Shown here piece after piece: positions 25,891-34,996 of a stretch of 64,000 nt of DNA (the first letter of the stretch is position 1; each line of letters opens with the position of its first letter). The notes below the pieces were generated by a model, which was not told the origin of the DNA, ran no database searches, and worked only from the letters and a program-made list of their open reading frames with translations. Position numbers and translations under genes: made by a program. The stretch spans positions 49,533 through 113,532 of the forward strand of contig CAMLRS010000012.1 of NCBI GenBank assembly GCA_946482515.1, written 5' to 3'. The stretch comes from an uncultured Flavobacteriales bacterium. Lineage in GTDB: Bacteria > Bacteroidota > Bacteroidia > Flavobacteriales > Crocinitomicaceae.

Positions 25891-26364
25891 ATGAAGGAGA
25901 TTACAACTCTGATTCAAAATATTGCTTTAGGGAAAGTAGACTTAAAGTTTGAGACTCTGACAGAAATTCCCAATGCTACATCCTGGTTCAAAAAATCTGA
26001 TTATAAGATCTCAGGACTCCTATATTTTCATGATTCATATTTGCAATTCTCGGATTTCAAGGGTAGAATTTCAAGAACATTTGATTATGAAGAAATCTCA
26101 GAAATCAAATCTCAGAAAGGTATTGAACTTGGTGGAGTAATTGTTCAACCCTTTGGGCTCTATCAGTCCTTAATTGTAGAGTTCTTTTTACAGGACGGAG
26201 CTTCCTATTCCGCTAATATCATGACAGAAATTTATCTCACGGAAGAAGATTTGAAAATTCAAAAATCTCCAGCCCCTTCACTTGAAAAAACACTGGCCAC
26301 TATATACAAGGATTACAAAAAAATAGATCAAAAGCGGCCTGATTTCCCGGAATACGATTTTTGA
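25891..26364 (+). CDS. Hypothetical protein
   Basis: 157 residues from ATG 25891; an in-frame upstream start lies inside the terminator and is rejected. Soluble, mixed alpha/beta, with no signal peptide. Notable stretches are ISGLLYFHDSYLQFSDFKGRISRTFDYEEISEIKSQKG and LIVEFFLQDGASYSANIMTE. A PH-like beta-sandwich is conceivable from the strand pattern, but I recognise no family. AT-rich like the upstream zinc-ribbon gene. Confidence 0.6.
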   Translation: MKEITTLIQNIALGKVDLKFETLTEIPNATSWFKKSDYKISGLLYFHDSYLQFSDFKGRISRTFDYEEISEIKSQKGIELGGVIVQPFGLYQSLIVEFFLQDGASYSANIMTEIYLTEEDLKIQKSPAPSLEKTLATIYKDYKKIDQKRPDFPEYDF

Positions 26365-26479
26365 TCCGACTCTCCCTCTGTACCGAATCCGCTTCTTTCC
26401 AAAAAGTTTTTTCGTTTAAATCGATAAAAACTTATTTTTATACGCGTTATCAACTACACCAGATTTAAAAGTCAACCCT

Positions 26480-27721
26480 ATGCTCAAAAAAACCGTCTCC
26501 CTGCTACTTTTGATCGCTAGCCCGATTGCTGTTTTTGCCCAGGACTGGGTGCCCGTAATAAGCGGCTTCAGATACAATGCGAGTGAATGTACCCTGGAAT
26601 TCTCCTGTTATGTCAAAAACACCGATGATGATAATAATGGCGATCCTACTGCATTCAAGATTGTCATTTTCAATATTTCCGATAATAGCGAGATCTTCAG
26701 TGCAGATGTCCCGCTTGATGAAATGAGACCGCTGTCGTCTTCGCCATCCAAAAGCTGGACCATTGATTTGCCTGCTTTGGCCGGCTACCGACCGGATGTT
26801 TCCTACAAAATAGCGGTCATAGCAAATACCAATGAAAAATTTGAATTCGACAAAAAGAACAATCGGGTAGAATCGGCGCAATTTGCCTGTGGAATGCCTG
26901 CTTTGAATAATGCGCCGGCTAAACAGGCTGGTGGCGGTTCCGGGAGTGACCAAAAAAGCGCTGCCCCAGCAGATCCTGCTGAGAACATGAAAAATTTAGC
27001 CCAGGATGTGGCTGATATGAAAGCAAGCCGCGACCAGATGATGGCAGACAGTAAAGCTGCCAAAGAACAGGAAAAACAAACGCTGACCGCGAAAGTAGAA
27101 AACCTGAAACAAAAAGTGGCGCGACGAATTGCGGAAAGAGACCAGCTCGAAAAAGGAACGAAAGACTGGAGCGACTTATCGTATGAAGTCGCTGATCTGG
27201 AATATGAATTGAAAATCTCCGAAACAGAGCTGGAACGAGTAACGGATGAACTGGCGTATGGCCAGGAAGGCTTGAGCAAAGCTGAAAAAGAGCGTTACAA
27301 GGCAAAGCTTTCAAAGCTGGAATCACAACAAAGTGAAAACCGGAAGAACCAGAAAAACGGAGTGATGTTCGGTCAGGCTTCCGGTGAAACTGCCAGCGAT
27401 GCAAAACAAGTTCCGGCAAAAGAAGAAAAAAGCGCACCTGCTGAAGAAACAGCGAAATCCAACGATAAGGAAAAAGAAAAGGAAGATGAGGATAAGGACG
27501 TGAACAAGCTGTACACTGCTGAAGAAATTGCACAGTTGAGCACGTATGATTTAAAGAAGCTGAAGTTTGATTACAATACGGTAATTGGAAAACGCAAGCT
27601 GAAGCTGAAAACAAAAAGCTCCTTCCTTTCACCGGCTGAGAAAACAGCTATTCAAACAGAAATTGACGAATTAACCAAACAAATAGAGCTCGCAGAAGCG
27701 GAATTGGCCAAGCGCGGGTAA
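26480..27721 (+). CDS. Secreted coiled-coil protein
   Basis: 413 residues with signal peptide (MLKKTVSLLLLIASPIAVFAQ). Residues 22-140 form a beta-sandwich-like region (WVPVISGFRYNASECTLEFSCYVKNTDDDNNGDPTAFKIVIF). After an A/G/S-rich linker comes a long charged coiled coil (about 165-290) rich in K, E and Q. A second K/E-rich low-complexity linker follows (KEKEKEDEDKDVN), then a final helical hairpin. It is exported to the periplasm or surface with no T9SS tail. Function unknown; a structural or scaffolding role is plausible. Confidence 0.75.
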   Translation: MLKKTVSLLLLIASPIAVFAQDWVPVISGFRYNASECTLEFSCYVKNTDDDNNGDPTAFKIVIFNISDNSEIFSADVPLDEMRPLSSSPSKSWTIDLPALAGYRPDVSYKIAVIANTNEKFEFDKKNNRVESAQFACGMPALNNAPAKQAGGGSGSDQKSAAPADPAENMKNLAQDVADMKASRDQMMADSKAAKEQEKQTLTAKVENLKQKVARRIAERDQLEKGTKDWSDLSYEVADLEYELKISETELERVTDELAYGQEGLSKAEKERYKAKLSKLESQQSENRKNQKNGVMFGQASGETASDAKQVPAKEEKSAPAEETAKSNDKEKEKEDEDKDVNKLYTAEEIAQLSTYDLKKLKFDYNTVIGKRKLKLKTKSSFLSPAEKTAIQTEIDELTKQIELAEAELAKRG

Positions 27722-27756
27722 GAGAGGTCATTCGTACCGAATTGTACACAAATTAG

Positions 27757-27792
27757 AAAAGAGCAATATCGAAAGGTGTTGCTCTTTTTCTT
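27757..27792 (+). terminator. Rho-independent terminator
   Basis: AAAAGAGCAA (27757-27766) pairs with TTGCTCTTTT (27779-27788), then T-rich. Ends the coiled-coil protein gene. Confidence 0.85.
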
Positions 27793-27922
27793 TTCCCGCA
27801 GCGGCGGATGAGCGGGCATAAAGCTCGTCCCGAAGTTTCGGTTTTGCGTGTAAAAAATAGAGCTTCAATAATCCGGTACGTGGAAAATTAAATACCTTTA
27901 CTTCAACACAAACACTATTCAC

Positions 27923-28603
27923 ATGAAAACAACTCCACTACTCAGCTTCCTGCTTTTTGCAGGCTTCCTGTTTGCCCAGACCGTAAATGCACAAGATCTC
28001 CGGGCGCTTTATCGTGATGCGATGAGCATAGCTGTTTATCCGGATTCGTCGAAAATAGATACGAACCTGGTGCCAATTACGCCTCAGAATCCGAACCTTA
28101 CCTGGAAAACATTTAACGGTGAGCCCCACGTACTGGTTGTAACCTGGAAAAGCGTTTCTTATTACCCGAACGGTGGCGATTCACTTTACAATACCGGTCC
28201 TTACCTGATCTGGGTAACGACTTCTCCGCAACTGAAAAACTGGTTCCACCAACAGACCGTGGCAGATACGAATTTGCGCCTCAAACAGGTATTGGGATTG
28301 CCGCCTGCCGGAACCAATTACACGCTTTTTGTGGAGTTCTGGGTAAAGCTTTCAGACCTTTATCGTCCATGTCCCGACAACGAGATTGACGATAAGTCCT
28401 GCTCGACCTGTTTTCCGGCCAATACATCCAAAGATTACGTCGCCTGGTTCAATGAAAGCCGGATCAGCCGCTATTACGCCTGTCAGCTTTACGATCAATA
28501 TCCGTGGTCACAGCTCGGATACACATACGACTGGAATCCGGAGAACCGAACGTATGTGGGCATGAGCGAATTCGTGATCCGAAAAACGCACAGATCTACG
28601 TGA
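27923..28603 (+). CDS. Secreted hypothetical protein
   Basis: 226 residues with signal peptide (MKTTPLLSFLLFAGFLFAQTVNAQ). The mature part has two cysteine clusters (RPCPDNEIDDKSCSTCFP and YYACQLYDQYPW) and a hydrophobic WVTTSP..LKNWFHQQ region. It carries no T9SS tail and no catalytic motif I recognise. Convergent with the DUF1906 gene 42 bp further on. A TACCTTTA sequence 30 bp upstream of the ATG is close to the -7 consensus. Confidence 0.7.
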   Translation: MKTTPLLSFLLFAGFLFAQTVNAQDLRALYRDAMSIAVYPDSSKIDTNLVPITPQNPNLTWKTFNGEPHVLVVTWKSVSYYPNGGDSLYNTGPYLIWVTTSPQLKNWFHQQTVADTNLRLKQVLGLPPAGTNYTLFVEFWVKLSDLYRPCPDNEIDDKSCSTCFPANTSKDYVAWFNESRISRYYACQLYDQYPWSQLGYTYDWNPENRTYVGMSEFVIRKTHRST

Positions 28604-28645
28604 AATGTATCTCAACGATGCAGCAGTACCTGGACGTTAACCGGC

Positions 28646-29317
28646 TCAGCTCTTCAGCCAAAGCACCGCTCCTCCCTTGAGATCATCCTGGGTGGAATCG
28701 CTGTCGATATAGACGCCGTTGACCGGATCTTTGACGTAGCCCTGTATCATCTGGTAACCGCGATTGGGGATATCGGGAACCGTGCTCAACGATTTCCAGT
28801 AATGCTGGAATTTCAGATCGGAATACAGCTGGCTTCCCGTCAGGATGCAGTCGGCACCCACGTAAATTCCCGGAACGTAACCTGCGGCGGCGACAGCTTC
28901 GTACCACGCGTTGGAGTAATCGATCACAGTCTGGGCGGAAGTTCCGCTCTTGATGCCTTCGAGGTCGCACCAGAGATTCATGCCCTGCGGCAATCCGATG
29001 GAAGCTGCATTACTGGCTGCATTGGTGCCGTATTGAGTTCCCAGCTCAGCTGTTGGCGACCATCCCGCGCTCATAACGTGCTGCACGGCGCCCAAAGCAA
29101 GACCGGCATCCAGGATCGCTTTCGCTTCGGTATAGCTGAGATCTCCCGATTGCTGACCACTTCCGCGCGACAGGTAACGCAGGCAAAAGGAATAACCCGC
29201 CTGTTTAAAAGCAGCGGCCTTTTGAGCGGTTAAAACGGTGTTGGTATCAAATCCTTTCAGATTGGGTGCAGCCGGTTGAACGGTGCCGGGAAGCAAAGGT
29301 GCAGAAGCAGTTGTCAT
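28646..29317 (-). CDS. DUF1906 glycoside-hydrolase-like protein
   Basis: 223 residues from ATG 29317; an in-frame start at 29368 would add 17 residues without a signal. The fold is the TIM-barrel of DUF1906 (Rv2525c-like): GFDTNTVLTAQKAAAFKQAGYSFCLRYLSRG, AKAILDAGLALGAVQHVM, NLWCDLEG, AWYEAVAAAGYVPGIYVG and a final YIDSDSTQDDLKGGAVLWLKS. The D in GFD, the D/E in WCDLEG and the late YIDSD fit the acidic pocket of GH25-like lysozymes, so it may cleave peptidoglycan or another glycan. No export signal is seen, which is odd for such a role. Confidence 0.82.
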   Translation of the reverse strand: MTTASAPLLPGTVQPAAPNLKGFDTNTVLTAQKAAAFKQAGYSFCLRYLSRGSGQQSGDLSYTEAKAILDAGLALGAVQHVMSAGWSPTAELGTQYGTNAASNAASIGLPQGMNLWCDLEGIKSGTSAQTVIDYSNAWYEAVAAAGYVPGIYVGADCILTGSQLYSDLKFQHYWKSLSTVPDIPNRGYQMIQGYVKDPVNGVYIDSDSTQDDLKGGAVLWLKS

Positions 29318-29578
29318 TGTGAACAGTGTTAATGAATGATCAGCGCAATAATAGGGATAATTCTCCAACTAAAGGAGCGATTTCTGCCCGAAACACATCG
29401 ACTAATGGTTTGATTGTTATTCTTTTGTGAGTAGTGATTCTAATAGTAGCCCGGTGCGAAAGACGCTATCTGTTCACAAACCGAAACCTTCAGGATCGAG
29501 TGTTTTTACGCGCTTCGTTTTGCCCGAATTGTTCGATCATTGCTGTAGTCATAGTATTCACTTTTAAACACTATTCAC

Positions 29579-29926
29579 ATGACAACAGACACTGTAACAG
29601 CCGTTCAGTCGAACGAATATCTGGCAAAACTGGCAGATGGAAAAGTCCTGCTGCAAGCTAAATACAGCTTTCAAAATCCGTATTCGATCAACGGGCCATT
29701 CGGTACGCTGAACGTAACGCTGCTGGATGAACCGGCCGGGCAAAGCGCCATCGGCACGGTAACCATTCAGACCTTGTTCGGTATGGGAACCGAAACAACA
29801 CTGCAATACAATGGAACGTCGGCGTTTAATCCGAGCACCGGCTACACGACCGCCATTTCAGCTACAATGCGGATAATGAGCGAATCCTCTTTGACAATAC
29901 CCATCATGATGTTGGCGTGGAGCTGA
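29579..29926 (+). CDS. Hypothetical protein with foreign C-terminal end
   Basis: 115-residue ORF. Residues 1-95 (TTDTVTAVQSNEYLAKLADGKVLLQAKYSF ... GTSAFNPSTGYTT) look like a normal beta-rich domain. The last 20 residues (RIMSESSLTIPIMMLAWS) are read out of frame through sequence that codes, one frame over, for the end of an outer-membrane barrel. The junction suggests a deletion or recombination that fused two genes. The N-terminal part may still be expressed. No family recognised. Confidence 0.45.
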   Translation: MTTDTVTAVQSNEYLAKLADGKVLLQAKYSFQNPYSINGPFGTLNVTLLDEPAGQSAIGTVTIQTLFGMGTETTLQYNGTSAFNPSTGYTTAISATMRIMSESSLTIPIMMLAWS

Positions 29927-29973
29927 ATGTTGGGATCTCGTTCACGTTTGGCGGCAAAAAGGCGAAGCAATGA
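29830..29973 (+). pseudogene. C-terminal remnant of an outer-membrane beta-barrel gene
   Basis: A 47-codon open stretch after an in-frame stop (TAA 29827-29829), in a different frame from the 29579-29926 ORF. It reads ...HFSYNADNERILFDN, then DVGVELNVGISFTFGGKKAKQ and a stop. The alternating aromatic strand ending in SFTFGGKKAKQ is the typical last strand of Bacteroidota barrels. No start codon or upstream barrel exists in this frame. Confidence 0.55.
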
Positions 29974-30018
29974 CAATCGTTTTCGTATACTTGGGAAACG
30001 TTAGCAACGCCTCAGTTG

Positions 30019-30594
30019 ATGTCCGAAAGCTTAAAGAACCATATCGCAAAATTCATCCAGATCAGCGAAGAGGATTACACGCAGATCCTGAGCTATTTCA
30101 CTGTTTCCGAAGTTGCCAAAAAGCAAAATCTGCTGACGGAAGGCAAAGTCTGTACATCCAACTATTTTGTCAGCAAGGGCTGTTTGCGGATGTTCTTTGT
30201 CAAGGAAAACGGCGTTGAACAAACCATACAGTTTGCATTGGAAAACTGGTGGCTGGCCGATTACACATCGTTTTCGTCGCAGAAACCATCGGATTTTTAC
30301 ATCCAGGCAGTCGAACAATCGGAAGTGATTGCGCTGGACGTTCAGGCGCAGGAAGAGCTGTTGCAACGGTTCCCGCAAATGGAACGCTACTTCCGGCTGG
30401 TCCATCAACGGGCGCACGCGGCTTCTCAATTCCGGATCAGGGGATTGTACACCTTATCGCGGGAAGAGCTGTACCATCAATTCGCCCGAAGCTACCCGGA
30501 ATTTGTCCAGCGCGTGCCGCAATACCTGCTGGCGTCGTTCTTAGGATTTACACCGGAATATTTAAGCGAAATACGGAAGAAACGCATTTCTTAA
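30019..30594 (+). CDS. Crp/Fnr-family transcriptional regulator
   Basis: 191 residues from ATG 30019. An N-terminal cyclic-nucleotide-binding-like beta-roll (residues about 10-120: NLLTEGKVCTSNYFVSKGCLRMFFVKENGVEQTIQFALENWWLADY) lacks the usual cAMP-contact RxS signature, as is common in Bacteroidota members. A C-terminal HTH reads VPQYLLASFLGFTPEYLSEIRKKR. The next gene, 60 bp downstream, is an AhpD-like protein. This pairing is frequent in the phylum and suggests that the regulator controls it. Confidence 0.88.
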   Translation: MSESLKNHIAKFIQISEEDYTQILSYFTVSEVAKKQNLLTEGKVCTSNYFVSKGCLRMFFVKENGVEQTIQFALENWWLADYTSFSSQKPSDFYIQAVEQSEVIALDVQAQEELLQRFPQMERYFRLVHQRAHAASQFRIRGLYTLSREELYHQFARSYPEFVQRVPQYLLASFLGFTPEYLSEIRKKRIS

Positions 30595-30654
30595 ACGGGT
30601 TTAAGGAGATGAGGCCCGGTCGCGCCGTAGCTTTGATCTATCAAAATCAAAGAC

Positions 30655-31092
30655 ATGGAAAAAAGAGTAGACATCGAGCACGTACAGCCTGAAGCTTACC
30701 AGGCGCTTTACAAACTGGCCCTCATTTTAAACAAATCGTCGCTTACACCTATCCAGAAGCAGTTGATCAAGATCCGCGCTTCGCAAATAAACGCCTGCGC
30801 TTTCTGCATCAATATGCACACGGAGGAAGCGCTGAAAATAGGGGAAACGCAGCAACGCATTTTCCTGCTGAATGCCTGGAAAGAAACCAACCTGTACACA
30901 GCCGAAGAGAAAGCGCTCCTCGCCCTGACAGAAGAAGTAACGCTGATCCATCGCCACGGCGTTTCGGACGAAACCTATCAGCAAGCCGCGCAATTTTTCA
31001 GCGAAGAAGCAATCGGCGAAACCATCATGGCCATCGTATTGATCAATGCCTGGAATCGGATTGCAGTAAGCACCCATAAGCAGTTCGCATAA
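30655..31092 (+). CDS. Carboxymuconolactone decarboxylase (AhpD-like) protein
   Basis: 145 residues, all helical. The redox-active pair and proton relay are present in INACAFCINMHTEEALKIGE (CxxC followed by the conserved H), with the helical repeat LNAWKETNLYTAEEKALLALTEEVTLI. AhpD-like proteins of this size act as alkylhydroperoxidase-type reductases. Preceded by TAGCTTTG at 30628-30635, a match to the -7 consensus, so it may have its own promoter in addition to readthrough from the Crp-like gene. Confidence 0.9.
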   Translation: MEKRVDIEHVQPEAYQALYKLALILNKSSLTPIQKQLIKIRASQINACAFCINMHTEEALKIGETQQRIFLLNAWKETNLYTAEEKALLALTEEVTLIHRHGVSDETYQQAAQFFSEEAIGETIMAIVLINAWNRIAVSTHKQFA

Positions 31093-31116
31093 CAATAACC
31101 GCATAAATCAATTGAT

Positions 31117-31160
31117 AAAGAGCAGTTCATGGAGGTGGATTGCTCTTTGTTTTTTGCATT
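31117..31160 (+). terminator. Hairpin terminator
   Basis: AAAGAGCA (31117-31124) pairs with TGCTCTTT (31141-31148), followed by G and six Ts. Ends the AhpD-like gene and separates it from the kup promoter. Confidence 0.7.
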
Positions 31161-31178
31161 GTTCCACCTCCCCAAATC

Positions 31179-31213
31179 TTTATATTTTCTTTACAACTGC
31201 GAAGGTACTTTTG
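31179..31213 (+). promoter_or_regulatory. KdpE-like box and promoter of kup
   Basis: TTTATA (31179-31184), N5, TTTACA (31190-31195): a direct repeat with 11-bp period, the OmpR-family spacing. As I recall, the E. coli KdpE operator is TTTATA-N5-TTTACA, so this is a full match to its core. The -7 element TACTTTTG (31206-31213) fits the Bacteroidota consensus, and the box covers the -33 region. Box end to kup ATG is 67 bp. Confidence 0.75.
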
Positions 31214-31262
31214 GATGTTCACGCCCAACGGGGCAATTGTTCCATACATTCGTTATACCATC

Positions 31263-33203
31263 ATGTCAAAACACCATCATCACGCACTTTCGTTCGCGGG
31301 ATTGATCATCACAGTAGGAATTATTTTCGGAGATATTGGTACCTCACCACTCTATGTCTTAAAAGCCATCGCCGGCGACCGTGAGCTCACGGAACAGCTG
31401 ATCCTGGGCGGGCTCTCGTGTATTTTCTGGACACTCACATTGCAGACCACCATCAAGTACGTCATCATTACGCTGCGTGCCGATAACAAGGGCGAAGGAG
31501 GCGTATTTTCCCTGTATACGCTTGTCAGGCGGCGAAAGCGCTGGCTCGTGATCCCGGCCATCATCGGTGGTGCGGCTTTGCTGGCCGATGGAATCATCAC
31601 ACCTCCGATCTCGGTTTCTTCGGCAGTTGAAGGATTAACGTACATCTATCCGGCGATAGAAACATTGCCCATCATCATCGGAATTATCATTGCGCTCTTT
31701 GTGATCCAGCAATTCGGAACGGCATTCGTGGGCAAAGCTTTCGGACCGGTCATGATGATCTGGTTCCTGATGCTGGGCGCGCTCGGCGTTTCGCAGCTGA
31801 TGACCGACCTCAGCGCGTTGAAGGCCTTGAACCCGTATTATGCCTATGATCTGCTGGTTAATTACCCGGAAGGATTCTGGCTGCTGGGAGGCGTTTTCCT
31901 GTGTACGACAGGGGCGGAGGCGCTGTATTCCGACCTGGGCCATTGCGGGAAACAAAACATTCGCGTGAGCTGGATCTTTGTAAAAACGATGCTGGTGATC
32001 AACTATTTTGGCCAGGGAACGTATTTGCTGCACAATCTCGGTAAAACGATCGAAGGTGAAAATCCGTTCTTCCTGATCGTGCCGGATTGGTTCCGGCTTA
32101 CGTCCATCATCATTGCTACGGCAGCGGCGATTGTGGCGTCACAGGCGCTGATCTCGGGCTCGTTTACGCTGATCAACGAAGCGATCCGTCTGAACCTGTG
32201 GCCGCGGGTGCGCGTTCGTTTTCCTTCGGATATCAAAGGGCAGATCTATATTCCGTCGGTGAACTGGTTCATGATGCTGGGCTGTATTGCGATGGTGCTG
32301 TATTTCCGGAAATCGGAGAATATGGAAGCGGCTTATGGTCTGGCGATTGTACTGGCCATGGTGAGTACCACGATCCTCTTGTATTTCTATATGCTGCGCC
32401 GACACTGGAATCCGGCAGTCCGATTAACGCTGACGTTTATCTTCCTGCTGGTGGAGAGTGGATTTCTAATTGCGCAGATCGACAAATTCCCGCACGGTGG
32501 CTACATCACGCTGTTCCTGGCTACGGCTTTGATCAGCCTCATGTTTGTCATTTTCAAAAGCAATAAGATCCGAACCAGCTATGTGGAATACGTCAAGATC
32601 AAACACTATCTGCCGCTGCTGCAGAAATTGTCGGCAGATGAGCAGATCCCGATCTACGCTACGCATCTCGTTTACCTGACGAGTGCCGAACGGGTCGATG
32701 AGGTGGAATCGAAAGTGTTTTATTCCATCCTCGAACAGCGCCCGAAGCGGGCAGAGCGCTATTGGTTCGTCCATGTTTCAACGACAGATGAGCCGTATAC
32801 GATGGAGTACAAAGTGACCAAGCACGATGAAAACGATCTGATCCGCATCGACTTCAAATTGGGCTTCCGGGTGCAGCCGAAACTGGATACGATGTTTCAG
32901 CATGTCGTGGCTGAAATGATTGCCACCGGCGAAATAGAAATCCAAAGTCGTTATGCCAAAGAATACCACCGCAGCGACCAGACAGGAGATTTCCGTTTCG
33001 TTATTATCCGAAAGTTTCTGTCCAACGACAATGAGCTGCCGTGGTTCCAGAAGATCATTATGAATGCGTATTTCTTTATAAAAGGACTCGCACTTACGGA
33101 GAAGAACGAATTCGGCCTGGATCCGAGCAGCTTTACGGAAGAGCAGTTTCCGTATGTTCTGTCAAAAGCGACTTCTCCCGATTTGAAACGCATCGATGTG
33201 TAA
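31263..33203 (+). CDS. kup: KUP-family potassium transporter
   Basis: 646 residues from ATG 31263 (MSKHHHHALSFAGLIITVGIIFGDIGTSPLYVLKAI), the typical start of Bacteroidota Kup; an earlier TTG start at 31140 is unlikely. About twelve membrane segments in residues 10-440, with the family blocks GDIGTSPLYV, ADNKGEGGVFSLYTLV, GGAALLADGIITPPISVSSAVEGL and TTGAEALYSDLGHCGKQNIR. A soluble C-terminal domain covers about 450-646. It imports K+ with protons across the inner membrane. It is the first gene of a unit with KdpD-like and KdpE-like genes 30 bp downstream, an unusual partnership since KdpDE normally control KdpFABC. Confidence 0.95.
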   Translation: MSKHHHHALSFAGLIITVGIIFGDIGTSPLYVLKAIAGDRELTEQLILGGLSCIFWTLTLQTTIKYVIITLRADNKGEGGVFSLYTLVRRRKRWLVIPAIIGGAALLADGIITPPISVSSAVEGLTYIYPAIETLPIIIGIIIALFVIQQFGTAFVGKAFGPVMMIWFLMLGALGVSQLMTDLSALKALNPYYAYDLLVNYPEGFWLLGGVFLCTTGAEALYSDLGHCGKQNIRVSWIFVKTMLVINYFGQGTYLLHNLGKTIEGENPFFLIVPDWFRLTSIIIATAAAIVASQALISGSFTLINEAIRLNLWPRVRVRFPSDIKGQIYIPSVNWFMMLGCIAMVLYFRKSENMEAAYGLAIVLAMVSTTILLYFYMLRRHWNPAVRLTLTFIFLLVESGFLIAQIDKFPHGGYITLFLATALISLMFVIFKSNKIRTSYVEYVKIKHYLPLLQKLSADEQIPIYATHLVYLTSAERVDEVESKVFYSILEQRPKRAERYWFVHVSTTDEPYTMEYKVTKHDENDLIRIDFKLGFRVQPKLDTMFQHVVAEMIATGEIEIQSRYAKEYHRSDQTGDFRFVIIRKFLSNDNELPWFQKIIMNAYFFIKGLALTEKNEFGLDPSSFTEEQFPYVLSKATSPDLKRIDV

Positions 33204-33233
33204 ACTGCCTGCGACTTGATGTACCTTTGAACC

Positions 33234-34319
33234 ATGACAGGATTGAGTGAAATTCGGTTACAGCCTTTCTGGTGGCAAATGATCATCTGTATCCTGATGA
33301 TTGGTATTCCGGCTGCGATCTGTTTTGTCTTCGCCAGTCTGATCGGTTACCAGGTAGTGGCTTTTATTCTCTTGCTCATCGTTTCCCTGATTGCGGCCAT
33401 TTTCGACCGCTGGCCCGTGCTGATCTCCGCAACCCTGAGCGCCTTTATCTGGGATTTCTTTTTCATTCCGCCGCACTACACGATCACGGTTTCTTCGCGC
33501 GAAGATTTCTTCCTGCTGCTGATGTATTTCGTGATCGCTTTGCTGAATGTGGTGATCACCCGCAAGATCAAAGAAACGGAGCAAAAGAAACGGGAACAGC
33601 GCGAACAGGAACGAACGATCGCTTTGTACAATACGCTGTTGCAAACGCTTTCGCACGAGCTCCGCACACCGATCGCGACCATCATCGGTTCCGTCGATAC
33701 GCTGAACGAACAAAAGGAACGCTTGTCACCCGATCAGGAAGAAACGCTGAAGGAAGCCATTCACGATTCGGCATTGCGACTGAACGACCAGGTGGAAAAA
33801 TTGCTGCGTATGTCGCGGATTGAAGCCGGCGCTTTTCCGTTATTGAAAGACTGGTGCAGCATCCCGGAATGGGTACATTCCTGCTTACAGCGCAACAAGG
33901 ACGTGTTTCGCGACCGGCCGATTGTAGCCGAAGTGATGGACGATCTGCCCTTGTTCAGCCTCGATACGGGATTGATGGAAGTAGCGCTGTTCAACCTGCT
34001 GCAGAACGCCGATCTGTATACGCCACCGGGAAAAGTCATCACCATCCGTTGCGGAATAAACGACGGCGATTTTAAGCTGGTTGTCATGGATGAAGGACCG
34101 GGATTTCCGGAAGAAAACATTCCTGAAGTATTCGATAAATTCTTCCGTTTGCCGCAGTCGAAAGTCGGCGGTACGGGCCTTGGCCTTTCCATCGTGAAAG
34201 GCATCGTGGAGGCACACGGCGGTACGATTGTACTGGAAAACAGGAAGGAAGGCGGCGCGCGGTTTACGATTACCATTCCGGCTTCCACTTCTTACATTAA
34301 TACCCTGAAGCATGAGTAA
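33234..34319 (+). CDS. kdpD: KdpD-like sensor histidine kinase, short form
   Basis: 361 residues. Residues 12-108 hold four close membrane segments of the DUF4118 type (FDRWPVLISATLSAFIWDFFFIPP is the KdpD signature). HisKA follows with the phospho-acceptor His141 in LSHELRTPIATIIGS, then the ATPase with NLLQNADLYTPP, DEGPGFPEE and GTGLGLSIVKGIVEAHGG. The large N-terminal KdpD and USP domains of classical KdpD (about 400 residues) are absent, so K+ or turgor input must come through the membrane part or another protein. A -7 match TACCTTTG at 33222-33229, just 4 bp before the ATG, suggests an additional leaderless start. Overlaps the regulator gene by 8 bp. Confidence 0.9.
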   Translation: MTGLSEIRLQPFWWQMIICILMIGIPAAICFVFASLIGYQVVAFILLLIVSLIAAIFDRWPVLISATLSAFIWDFFFIPPHYTITVSSREDFFLLLMYFVIALLNVVITRKIKETEQKKREQREQERTIALYNTLLQTLSHELRTPIATIIGSVDTLNEQKERLSPDQEETLKEAIHDSALRLNDQVEKLLRMSRIEAGAFPLLKDWCSIPEWVHSCLQRNKDVFRDRPIVAEVMDDLPLFSLDTGLMEVALFNLLQNADLYTPPGKVITIRCGINDGDFKLVVMDEGPGFPEENIPEVFDKFFRLPQSKVGGTGLGLSIVKGIVEAHGGTIVLENRKEGGARFTITIPASTSYINTLKHE

Positions 34320-34989
34320 AGCTGAGATTTTGATCATTGACGATGAGCCGCAAATCCGGAAATTGCTCGAAATCAACCTGGAGAGCAACGATTACCGCGT
34401 ACACATGGCTGAAACGGGGAAAGAAGGCATTATTAAAGCGGCCAATCACCCGCCGGACCTGATTCTGCTCGACCTCGGATTACCCGACAAAAACGGGCAA
34501 ACGGTCTTGAAAGAGCTGCGGGAATGGTATACCAAGCCTATCATTATCCTTTCGGTGCAGGACGACGAGGAAAGCATCGTTACGGCCCTCGACAACGGCG
34601 CGAATGATTACCTCACGAAACCCTTTCGTTCACAGGAATTGTTAGCCAGGATCCGTTCGGGATTGCGTCATGCCGATCCGCACCAGGTGAGCTCGGTACT
34701 GCAATTCGAAGACATCGAGCTGGATTTGACAGCACGTATTGTGAAACGCAACGGCCAGGAAATCAAGCTGACGTCTACGGAATATTCGCTGTTGGTATTG
34801 CTGGCGCGTTATGCCGGAAAAGTACTCACACACCAGTTCATTCTCAAAGAAGTCTGGGGGCCGGGCTACCAGATGGAAACGCAGTATTTGCGCGTGTTTG
34901 TGGCACAGCTCCGCAAAAAGATCGAAGACAATCCGAACCAGCCCCGGCACATTGTTACCGAAAGCCGCGTCGGTTACCGCTTTATCTGA
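34312..34989 (+). CDS. kdpE: KdpE-like OmpR-family response regulator
   Basis: 225 residues. Receiver domain with D11-E12 acidic pair, phospho-acceptor Asp54 in LILLDLGLPDKNGQ, Ser81 and Lys103 (LTKPF). The winged-helix output domain (about 130-225) has IELDLTARIVKRNGQEIKLTSTEYSLLVLLARYAGKVLTHQFILKEVWG and RIEDNP-type KKIEDNPNQPRHIVTESRVGYRF. The GPGY near residue 184 and overall sequence match KdpE. Translation is coupled to the kinase by the 8-bp overlap. Likely targets in the window are the two TTTATA-N5-TTTAYA boxes before kup and before the porin. Confidence 0.93.
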   Translation: MSKAEILIIDDEPQIRKLLEINLESNDYRVHMAETGKEGIIKAANHPPDLILLDLGLPDKNGQTVLKELREWYTKPIIILSVQDDEESIVTALDNGANDYLTKPFRSQELLARIRSGLRHADPHQVSSVLQFEDIELDLTARIVKRNGQEIKLTSTEYSLLVLLARYAGKVLTHQFILKEVWGPGYQMETQYLRVFVAQLRKKIEDNPNQPRHIVTESRVGYRFI

Positions 34990-34996
34990 AAAGACA

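Noticed and set aside
26919..27632. 237-codon minus-strand ORF
   Set aside because: Antisense to the K/E-rich coiled coil; its F/L/S-rich composition is just the complement of Lys and Glu codons.
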